Of a stretch of DNA of 64,000 bases, positions 8,206-15,480 are shown in pieces (positions within the stretch are counted from its first letter, which is position 1; each line of letters begins with the position of its first letter). The DNA is from Paraburkholderia caribensis (GTDB lineage: Bacteria > Pseudomonadota > Gammaproteobacteria > Burkholderiales > Burkholderiaceae): contig NZ_CP026102.1 in NCBI RefSeq assembly GCF_002902945.1, forward strand, positions 2,232,001-2,296,000. The letters are read 5' to 3'. Below the pieces are notes generated by a model that did not search any database, was not told where the DNA came from, and was given only the letters and a program-made list of their open reading frames with translations. The translations under genes were made by a program, and so were the position numbers.

Positions 8206-8398
8206 CACAACGCCAGTCACCTTCACACATTTTTGCAGGTCGTGGTGAGCGCGCGCGTAGAGTCGGCGCTCCCGTCATCACGCGTGTCCTCGCGCCAGGC
8301 CCGCGCACACCGCCGAGCCGGATCGGCTGCACCCGCCGAAGCCTGAACGGCCGGTATCGCTGTCATCGCAGGTCACGCATTTCTGCAAGGTGTGTGCG

Positions 8399-9478
8399 AT
8401 GTCTGTCCATTTCTTCCGGCGTCTGGCCGGCTTTGCGGGCGCGTTGATCGTGCTCGCGCTCGCGGCCTCGCTGTCGGCCTCGCTGTCGGCCTGTTCAACG
8501 CCGATTTCCACGCCCGTCCCGCCCGAGATGAAGGCGAGCCTCATCAACGAAGGACGCGACGGCCTACTGGTGATGCTGTCCGCGGAACGCAGCGACAAGC
8601 GCGGCCGCGCGTCGATCGGGCTGCCCGTGCAGATGGACGGCAAGGCTGTCTATCTGATGCTCGATACGGGCACGAACGGCGTGCGCGTGCTGTCGAAGGT
8701 CTTGCCGCGATCGAGCTATCCCGCTGCGGGCACGCGGACCTCGTACGCGTTCGCGACCGACGCGCAGGTCTCCGGCGCAACCGTCACGGTGCCCTTCAGC
8801 ATCGCCGGCACGAGGCCTGTCGATCTCGCCGTACAAGCTGTCGACGAAGTCAGCTGTCTGAAGATCAACAAGCGCTGCGTTGCGCAGGACGGCTACACGG
8901 GCGAATTCGGCTGGGCGTTCTCGGGCATTCTCGGCATCGGCGCCGACGACCCGCGCGCCGCCTGCTGCACGCAGCCGCTGCGTGCGCTGCCCGGGCATAT
9001 CGGCCAGCGCTATCTGGTGCGCGCCAAGCTCGATCGTCCGCTGCTCGTGTTGAGCCCGTCGAACGCGCTGACGAAAGACTTCACACTCGTCCCGTTCACG
9101 ATGGGCAAGGACGGCTCCGCGCAATGGCCCGTCGGCTGCGTGCAGGTCGGCAACAAGATGCGCTTCTGCGCGCCCGTCGTGTTTTCGACGGGCGGCACCG
9201 ACATGATCCGCGTCGAAACCGACAAGGCGCCCGACTGGGCCGACGACGTCGACGAGCACAAGCCGATCGCGCAAGGCAACTACGACGTGGTGCTGGGCGT
9301 GGGCGACTGGGCGCACCGCTTCAACGACGCGCAAACGACCATCGCGAAAGCCGCACCCGGCGCAAATCGCATCGTGATCGGGCTGATGGCGCTGCAGAAC
9401 ATCGACTTGCTGTTCGACTTCGCGCATGGGCAGCTCGGGCTGCGCGCGCTGCGCAACAACGAGCGCATGGGTAGCTGA
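8399..9478 (+). CDS. Lipoprotein with aspartyl-protease-like DTG motif (DUF3443-like)
   Basis: The 359-residue protein begins with a lipoprotein signal (basic start, hydrophobic core with the repeat ASLSASLSAC, lipid-attached Cys near residue 32). The mature part contains LMLDTGTNGVRV, the signature of a pepsin/retropepsin-like beta domain, and later GILGIGADD, both of which recall the DUF3443 family common in Burkholderia. Six or more cysteines in the middle suggest disulfides. Only one DTG motif is visible, so catalysis would require dimerisation or be absent. The ATG at 8399 has GCAAGG upstream; a GTG at 8390 is an alternative. Function is unknown. Confidence 0.7.
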   Translation: MSVHFFRRLAGFAGALIVLALAASLSASLSACSTPISTPVPPEMKASLINEGRDGLLVMLSAERSDKRGRASIGLPVQMDGKAVYLMLDTGTNGVRVLSKVLPRSSYPAAGTRTSYAFATDAQVSGATVTVPFSIAGTRPVDLAVQAVDEVSCLKINKRCVAQDGYTGEFGWAFSGILGIGADDPRAACCTQPLRALPGHIGQRYLVRAKLDRPLLVLSPSNALTKDFTLVPFTMGKDGSAQWPVGCVQVGNKMRFCAPVVFSTGGTDMIRVETDKAPDWADDVDEHKPIAQGNYDVVLGVGDWAHRFNDAQTTIAKAAPGANRIVIGLMALQNIDLLFDFAHGQLGLRALRNNERMGS

Positions 9479-9511
9479 CGCAACGTCCCGCACACAACCG
9501 GCACGAAACAG

Positions 9512-9553
9512 AAAAAGCCGCCGCGCGATGTTCAATCGCGCGGCGGCCTTTTA
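9512..9553. terminator. Bidirectional intrinsic terminator
   Basis: GCCGCCGCGCGAT and ATCGCGCGGCGGC form a long GC-rich hairpin with a 4-base loop, flanked by an A-run on the left and a T-run on the right. It lies between the convergent lipoprotein and glycogen phosphorylase genes and can end transcription from both sides. Confidence 0.9.
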
Positions 9554-9579
9554 TCGTGCGTACGTCACGTCACATCGCG

Positions 9580-12033
9580 TCATTCAAGTTCGAGCGGCTT
9601 CACCTTCCAGATATCCCGTGCGTACTCGGCGATCGTACGGTCCGACGAGAACTGCCCCATGCCCGCGACATTCTCGATCGCGCTCATGGTCCAGCCGCGC
9701 CGGTCGAGATAACGCTTGTCGACTTCATCCTGCGCCTTCGCGAACGCGGCGAAATCGGCGAGCACCATGTAGTGATCGCCCCAATCGACCAGCGTGTGGA
9801 AGATGTCCGAGAAGCGCAGCGGATCGTCGGGTGAGAAGAAGCCCGTGCGAATCTGGTCGAGCGCCATCTTCAGTTCGGGATCGTGCTCGTAGATTTCGCG
9901 TGGACGATATCCCGTCGCGCGCAAGTCGTCGACCTGATCCGCGGTGAGTCCGAAGATGAAAATGTTCTCGCGCCCCACGGCATCGCAAATCTCGATGTTC
10001 GCGCCGTCCATCGTGCCGATTGTCAGCGCGCCGTTCAGCGCGAGCTTCATGTTGCCCGTGCCCGACGCTTCCGTGCCTGCCATCGAAATCTGCTCGGACA
10101 GATCGGCGGCGGGAATGATCAGCTCGGCCACGCTCACGCCGTAGTTCGGCACGAACACGACCTTCAACCTGTCGCCGATGATGGGATCTTCATTCACCGC
10201 CTTGCTGACGTCGCCGATCAGCTTGATGATGGTCTTCGCCATCCGGTACGCGGATGCCGCCTTGCCCGCGAACATCACGACGCGCGGCACCCAGTCGCGC
10301 TCGGGATGCGCGCGAATGCGGTTGTAGCGCACGATCACATGCAGCACGTTCAGCAATTGCCGCTTGTATTCGTGGATGCGCTTGACCTGCAGATCGAACA
10401 GCGCATCGGGGTCGAACGTCATCTTCGTGTGATGCTGCAGGCGCTGGATCAGACGCAGCTTGTTCTGCCGCTTGGCTTCATGAAAGGCGTGGATGAACGA
10501 CGGGTCGTCGCGCAGATCGCGCAGCTTGCCGAGCTCGAACAGATCGCGCCGCCAGTGCGTGCCGATCTGCTGGTCGATCAGGTGCGACATCGAAGGACTC
10601 GACTGCGCGAGCCAGCGACGCGGCGTCACGCCGTTCGTGACGTTCGTGAAGCGCTCGGGCCAGATTTTCGCGAAGTCGGAGAAGATGTCGCGTGTCATCA
10701 GTTGCGAGTGCAGCTTCGACACGCCGTTGACCTTCTGGCTCGCGACGATGGCCAGATGCGCCATCCGCACGCGCCGCTGCCCGTATTCGTCGACCAGCGA
10801 GATGCGCCGGATCATGTCGACGTCATGGCCCGAATGCTCGCTGACGTGCTTCAGAAACTCCGCGTTGATCTCGAAGATGATTTCGAGGTGGCGCGGCAAC
10901 AGGCGCGCGAGCGTTTCGACGTCCCACGTTTCGAGCGCTTCGGGCATGAGCGTGTGGTTCGTGTACGAGAACATCTGCTGGATGTCTTTCCACGCTTTCG
11001 CCCACGGCACATGGTGCACGTCGACGAGCAGACGCATCAGTTCGGGAATCGCGAGCACCGGGTGCGTGTCGTTCAGATGCACCGCGACCTTCTCGGCGAA
11101 GCGGCCGAAGGTGCTGTGCGTGCGCTGATAGCGGCGAATCAGGTCCTGCATCGTCGCCGACACGAAGAAGTACTCCTGGCGCAGACGCAGCTCGCGGCCG
11201 GCGGGCGTCGAATCGTCGGGATACAGCAGGCGCGAGACGTTCTCCGACATGTTCTTCGCATCGACGGCGCGGCGATAGTCGCCCTGATTGAACGCGGACA
11301 GATCGAGTTCTTCCGTGGCGCGCGCCGACCACAGTCGCAGCGTGTTCGTCGCACTCGTGGCGAAACCGGGGATCACGGTGTCGTACGCCATCGCGTTTAC
11401 GTGCTGCGTTTCGATCCATTCGACATGACCGTCGCGCTGCACCGTGCGTCCGCCAAAATGCACGATGTATTGCACTTCGGGGCGCGGAAATTCCCACGGG
11501 TTGCCCGCGCGCAACCAGTAATCGGGCGTTTCGAGCTGCTCGCCGTCGACGATCTGCTGCTTGAACATCCCGTATTCATAGCGGATGCCATAGCCGAAGC
11601 CCGGAATGCCGAGTGTCGCCATCGAATCCAGAAAGCATGCGGCGAGGCGCCCGAGGCCGCCGTTGCCGAGCGCGGCATCGGGCTCGAGATCGACGAGTGC
11701 GTCCATATCGACACCGAGGCCCGAGAGGGCTTCCTTCATCTGATCATAGATGCCGAGCGCGAGCAGCGCGTTGGTGAACGTGCGCCCGATCAGGAATTCC
11801 ATCGACAGGTAATACACGCGCTTCACATCCTGCTCGTACTGCAGGCGCGTGGTCTTCATCCAGCGCGCGACCAGCCGGTCGCGCACGGCGAGCGCCGCGG
11901 CGTGCAGCCAGTCCTGCGGGCGCGCTGTCACGGCGTCCTTGCCGACGCCGTACATCATGCGGTTGGAAATCGAGCGCCGCAGCGCATCGACAGTACTGTT
12001 GAGCTGGTCGAATTCCAGATCCACCGCTGTCAT
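9580..12033 (-). CDS. glgP: Glycogen/alpha-glucan phosphorylase
   Basis: The 817-residue cytosolic enzyme releases glucose 1-phosphate from alpha-1,4-glucans and belongs to glycosyltransferase family 35. Landmarks are the N-terminal YYLSMEFLIGR motif, ALGNGGLGRLAACFLDS, HLNDTHP, the KRIHEYKRQ segment, and the PLP site EASGTGNMK followed by LALNGALTIGTMDGANIEI. Length is normal for bacterial GlgP (about 800-830). The ATG is preceded by GGAGG. It is not accompanied by other glycogen genes here. A long open frame on the opposite strand is a GC-content shadow. Confidence 0.97.
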   Translation of the reverse strand: MTAVDLEFDQLNSTVDALRRSISNRMMYGVGKDAVTARPQDWLHAAALAVRDRLVARWMKTTRLQYEQDVKRVYYLSMEFLIGRTFTNALLALGIYDQMKEALSGLGVDMDALVDLEPDAALGNGGLGRLAACFLDSMATLGIPGFGYGIRYEYGMFKQQIVDGEQLETPDYWLRAGNPWEFPRPEVQYIVHFGGRTVQRDGHVEWIETQHVNAMAYDTVIPGFATSATNTLRLWSARATEELDLSAFNQGDYRRAVDAKNMSENVSRLLYPDDSTPAGRELRLRQEYFFVSATMQDLIRRYQRTHSTFGRFAEKVAVHLNDTHPVLAIPELMRLLVDVHHVPWAKAWKDIQQMFSYTNHTLMPEALETWDVETLARLLPRHLEIIFEINAEFLKHVSEHSGHDVDMIRRISLVDEYGQRRVRMAHLAIVASQKVNGVSKLHSQLMTRDIFSDFAKIWPERFTNVTNGVTPRRWLAQSSPSMSHLIDQQIGTHWRRDLFELGKLRDLRDDPSFIHAFHEAKRQNKLRLIQRLQHHTKMTFDPDALFDLQVKRIHEYKRQLLNVLHVIVRYNRIRAHPERDWVPRVVMFAGKAASAYRMAKTIIKLIGDVSKAVNEDPIIGDRLKVVFVPNYGVSVAELIIPAADLSEQISMAGTEASGTGNMKLALNGALTIGTMDGANIEICDAVGRENIFIFGLTADQVDDLRATGYRPREIYEHDPELKMALDQIRTGFFSPDDPLRFSDIFHTLVDWGDHYMVLADFAAFAKAQDEVDKRYLDRRGWTMSAIENVAGMGQFSSDRTIAEYARDIWKVKPLELE

Positions 12034-12414
12034 CGAAGCCTCCGGTAAAACGACGCGGCACGCGCTGAACGGCTTGCGTGTTGGGTGCGGGCGGCGCGAG
12101 CCGGTCTGGTGGACAAATAAGCAGAGTAGGACATTTTGGGTAATCCCGTGTCTGCGGCGATTGCGTCATCAAGAGCTCGCTAATCCAAGCAGACAACGCC
12201 TACCGCTGCGCAGTTCCATGACTGCCGGGTTGGACTTTGCCTGGCTTAACGCTGAAGTCCTTGTATCTGGCACGATGCCGGTGCAGACGGCTCTGTTCCT
12301 TGCACTAGTATGGATGAGTAACAAGGCGGATCGGAGACTGTATCGTCATACCGCGTCCCGCCGGGTCCCTGCTGTACAAGCCGCTAGCGTCGTCGCGCTG
12401 CTGTGGAGGTCGAA
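12034..12414. other. Intergenic region upstream of glgP
   Basis: About 380 bp between divergent glgP and the small gene at 12415. It must contain promoters for both, but I see no clear -35/-10 pair, repeat or structured RNA that I would defend. Confidence 0.4.
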
Positions 12415-12642
12415 ATGAACGCACAATCCGTGCTCGGTATCATCCATGCGCAGGAACTGCTCATTGTGTCGCTGATCCGCGCGCTTCCGCCCGGCGAGCG
12501 GCGCAAAGTGTCAGACGAGTTCCAGGATCAGGTCGAACTGGCGGAAGCACCTCATCTGAGCGCCGGTCACGATCGCGAGATGACCGAGGCATTCAAGGCG
12601 CACATCCGCAAGCTGTCGATTCTGCTGGCTTCGTGTAACTGA
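12415..12642 (+). CDS. Small hypothetical protein
   Basis: The 75-residue product is unrecognised and looks mostly helical and acidic, without signal or membrane segment. GGAGG lies 5 bp before the ATG, which strongly supports this start over the in-frame GTG/ATG at 12403-12405. It contains one pattern of note, a hydrophobic first helix (LGIIHAQELLIVSLIRAL) followed by a charged segment, as in small dimeric coiled proteins. Confidence 0.6.
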   Translation: MNAQSVLGIIHAQELLIVSLIRALPPGERRKVSDEFQDQVELAEAPHLSAGHDREMTEAFKAHIRKLSILLASCN

Positions 12643-12831
12643 CGTTGTGTCGCGCCGCTGGCGCATTTCGTCCCGTTGGCGCGCACGGGCATTGACAGTT
12701 AGTTGCGACGCGTAGGCGCGGGGCAGAGCTTCCAGACAGCTTTCAGAAGAGCTGTTTTTGGGCGGCTCCGAGCACGATCCGCGCCGCTCTGTAACAATCG
12801 CTTCATTCGCTGCGAGCACGCCCGTCGCCCC

Positions 12832-14313
12832 ATGATGCGGCCGATGCCGATATGCGCCACGCTCAGTCCTCTGCAGAGCCAGTCCTTGTCCGAGAACACA
12901 CCCAATCCGGCCCGCGTCGCCGACGCGCCGATGTCCGCCGGTCACCGTTTCGCGATGGCGGCGATCATGCTGTCGGTGGCCCTCGCCTCGCTCGATACCG
13001 CCATCGCCAATACTGCGCTACCCGCCATGGCTGCGGATCTGCACGCGAGACCGGCGGCGTCGGTATGGATCATCAACGCCTATCAGCTGGCGATGGTCGC
13101 GACGCTGTTGCCGCTCGCCGCACTCGGCGACATCGTTGGGCACCGGCGCATTTACATCAGCGGGATCATCGTGTTCACGGCGGCCTCGCTGGCCTGCGCG
13201 CTATCGCCGACCTTGCCCTGGCTGGCGGGCGCGCGCGTCGTGCAGGGTCTCGGCGCGGCGGCGATCATGAGCGTGAACACCGCGCTGATCAAGCATCTGT
13301 ATCCGCCGCATCGGCTGGGCGCGGGCGTCGGGCTGAATGCGCTGGTGGTGGGCGTGTCGTTTGCCGTGGGGCCGACGGTTGCGTCGCTGATTCTGTCGGT
13401 GGCCAGCTGGCCTTGGCTGTTCGCCGTCAACGTGCCGCTCGGCGTGCTGGCGTTGTCGTTCGCGTTGCCGGGACTGCCGCACACGCCGCGCGGCACGCAT
13501 CACTTCGACCGGGTTGCGGCGTTGCTCAACGTGATCACGTTCGCCGCGCTGGTGTTCGCGCTCGGCGAAGCGGCGCAGCGCGCCTCGACGCCTGTCGTGC
13601 TCGGCGCGGCGGCTGTCGCGATCGTGTTCGGCGCGCTGCTGATGCGTCGCGAGACCGGCCACCCCGCGCCGATGCTGCCCGTCGATCTGTTCAAGCTGCC
13701 CGTGTTCGCGTTGTCGGCGGTCACGGCCGTGTGCTCGTTCGCCGCGCAAGGGCTCGCGTTCGTTTCGTTGCCGTTCTATTTCGAGGACGTCCTGCATCGC
13801 AGCCAGGTCGAAACCGGCTTTCTGATGACGCCCTGGCCGGTGATCGTCGCGCTGGCGGCGCCGTTCGCGGGACGGTTGTCGGATCGCTATCCGCCGGGAC
13901 TGCTCGGCGCAATCGGCCTTGCGATTCTATGCGCGGGCATGGCGGCGCTCGCGATGTTGCCGCCGCATCCCAGTGTGATCGACATCTCGATCCGCATGGC
14001 GATCTGCGGCGCGGGCTTCGGATTTTTCCAGTCGCCGAATCTGAAGGCGCTGATGGCGAGCGCGCCGCCCAATCGCAGTGGCGGCGCAAGCGGGATCATC
14101 GCGACCTCGAGGCTGATTGGGCAGACGACGGGCGCGGCGCTGGTTGCGTTGAGCTTCAGCATCGCCGGACGTCACGGCCCGACGCTTTCGCTGGCGACGG
14201 GCGCCGTGTTCGCGGGGGCTGCGAGTATTGCGAGCGGGTTGAGGTTATTTGCGCCGTCGCATCGGGGGCAGGCGAGTGTCACGGTGACTACCGTGACGGC
14301 GAAAGAACAGTAG
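12832..14313 (+). CDS. MFS drug/proton antiporter, DHA2 (EmrB/SmvA-like) family
   Basis: The 493-residue inner-membrane protein has about 14 predicted helices. Family marks include LDTAIANTALP in helix 1 (the DHA2 motif LDxTIVNVALP), LPLAALGDIVGHRRIY in loop 2-3, and GLGAAAIM in helix 4. Members export cationic biocides, dyes or antibiotics using the proton gradient. No periplasmic adaptor (EmrA) or regulator is adjacent, so an SmvA-like single-component pump is more likely. Several ATGs (12832, 12835, 12844) are possible starts; an upstream in-frame start at 12703 would add an implausible basic tail. Confidence 0.85.
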   Translation: MMRPMPICATLSPLQSQSLSENTPNPARVADAPMSAGHRFAMAAIMLSVALASLDTAIANTALPAMAADLHARPAASVWIINAYQLAMVATLLPLAALGDIVGHRRIYISGIIVFTAASLACALSPTLPWLAGARVVQGLGAAAIMSVNTALIKHLYPPHRLGAGVGLNALVVGVSFAVGPTVASLILSVASWPWLFAVNVPLGVLALSFALPGLPHTPRGTHHFDRVAALLNVITFAALVFALGEAAQRASTPVVLGAAAVAIVFGALLMRRETGHPAPMLPVDLFKLPVFALSAVTAVCSFAAQGLAFVSLPFYFEDVLHRSQVETGFLMTPWPVIVALAAPFAGRLSDRYPPGLLGAIGLAILCAGMAALAMLPPHPSVIDISIRMAICGAGFGFFQSPNLKALMASAPPNRSGGASGIIATSRLIGQTTGAALVALSFSIAGRHGPTLSLATGAVFAGAASIASGLRLFAPSHRGQASVTVTTVTAKEQ

Positions 14314-14321
14314 GTAGCGCG

Positions 14322-14373
14322 GGCGAGTATTGCACTCGCCGCCAGCACGCTTCACGCAAACCAGGCGTGAAGC
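14322..14373. terminator. Two tandem hairpins between convergent genes
   Basis: GGCGAGT-attgc-ACTCGCC (14322-14340) and GCTTCACGC-aaaccag-GCGTGAAGC (14349-14373) are perfect stem-loops in the 71-bp gap between the exporter and L-threonine aldolase genes. Neither has a good T-run, so they may act as weak bidirectional terminators or RNA-stabilising 3' ends. Confidence 0.5.
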
Positions 14374-14384
14374 GGCGCCCTCTC

Positions 14385-15389
14385 TCACCGCGCGAAGTAT
14401 TCCTTCACAGCCGTCACGAACGTATCGATATCCGCGCGCGACACGTCCATATGGGTGACAAACCGCGACGCATACAACATCTGCGTAAGGATGCCGCGCT
14501 CCTTGAGCCACGCCTCCAGCGGCGCGCAATGCGCTTGCGGAAACTGCGCGAACACCATGTTGGTCGCCTGCGACTGCACCTTGACCTGGTCGATCTGTGC
14601 AAGTCCCGCCGCGAGATGCGCGGCGTTGTCGTGATCTTCGGCAAGCCGTTCGACGTTGTGATCCAGCGCATAGAGACACGCGGCCGCCAGCACGCCCGCC
14701 TGCCGCATGCCGCCGCCCAGCACCTTGCGCCAGCGGTGCGCAACGTCGACCAGCGCCTTGCTACCCACCAGCACCGAACCCACAGGCGCCCCGAGCCCTT
14801 TCGAGAAGCAGATCGAAACCGTATCGAAAGGTGCGCACAGCGCTTCGACGGGCTGCTTCGACGCAACCGCCGCATTGCAGACGCGCGCGCCGTCGAGGTG
14901 AGTCGACAGCCCGCGATCGCGCGCGAGCTGCGTGGCCTCGGCGACGTAACCCGCCAGCAGCACCTTGCCGCCGATCGTATTTTCCAGCGCCAGCAGACGC
15001 GTGCGCGCGAAGTGGTTGTCGATGGGCTTGATCGCGGCAGCGATCTTGTCGAGGGGAAGCGAGCCGTCGAGCGCGTTTTCGATTGGCTGCGGCTGGATGC
15101 TGCCCAGCACGGCTGCGCCGCCGCCTTCGTACTTGTAGGTGTGCGCCGCCTGGCCAACGATGTATTCGTCGCCGCGCGCGCAATGCGCCATCAGCGCGGC
15201 GAGATTGCTCTGCGTGCCGCTCGGGAAGAACAGCCCCGCCTCCTTGCCCGCGCGCTCGGCGACGGTGGCTTGCAGCCGCAGGACCGTCGGATCGTCGCCC
15301 CAGACGTCGTCGCCGACTTCGGCGGCTGTCATCGCCGCGAGCATGTTCTTGGTCGGACGGGTCACGGTGTCGCTGCGCAAATCGATCAT
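14385..15389 (-). CDS. ltaE: Low-specificity L-threonine aldolase
   Basis: The 334-residue PLP enzyme (fold type I) cleaves L-threonine and L-allo-threonine to glycine and acetaldehyde. The opening IDLRSDTVTRPT, H83 stacking over PLP (AAHTYKYE), the THLDGARV segment and PLP lysine K197 (CFSKGLGAPVG) sit at the same numbers as in the E. coli enzyme. The ATG at 15389 is preceded by GAGG and begins the conserved sequence; longer forms read into the neighbouring gene. It is downstream of and codirectional with the GGDEF-EAL gene, 91 bp away, but functional linkage is not evident. Confidence 0.93.
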   Translation of the reverse strand: MIDLRSDTVTRPTKNMLAAMTAAEVGDDVWGDDPTVLRLQATVAERAGKEAGLFFPSGTQSNLAALMAHCARGDEYIVGQAAHTYKYEGGGAAVLGSIQPQPIENALDGSLPLDKIAAAIKPIDNHFARTRLLALENTIGGKVLLAGYVAEATQLARDRGLSTHLDGARVCNAAVASKQPVEALCAPFDTVSICFSKGLGAPVGSVLVGSKALVDVAHRWRKVLGGGMRQAGVLAAACLYALDHNVERLAEDHDNAAHLAAGLAQIDQVKVQSQATNMVFAQFPQAHCAPLEAWLKERGILTQMLYASRFVTHMDVSRADIDTFVTAVKEYFAR

Positions 15390-15480
15390 GTGCTTTTCCT
15401 CGAGGATGACGGGTCGCCCCACGTGCAACGGCACGACGCGTGAAGCGTGCGATTGAGTCCGCAAGTTTATCAACTCCGTC

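Noticed and set aside
8464..8492. Tandem repeat of a GCCTCGCTGTCG-like unit
   Set aside because: It encodes the ASLSASLS part of a lipoprotein signal peptide; a short in-frame duplication, not a mobile or CRISPR-type repeat.
9883..12048. A 721-codon open frame antisense to glgP
   Set aside because: It is rich in Arg, His and Asp and mirrors the codon pattern of glgP, a known effect of high-GC third positions. The glgP frame is conserved throughout.
14385..15389. Functional link between L-threonine aldolase and the hydroxyaspartate module
   Set aside because: The genes are 8 kb apart with unrelated genes between them and no shared regulatory repeat was seen.
12852..15443. An 863-codon frame spanning the exporter and threonine aldolase genes
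   Set aside because: Its composition is Arg/Ala/Gly-rich without domains, and it overlaps two genes with clear family motifs on both strands.
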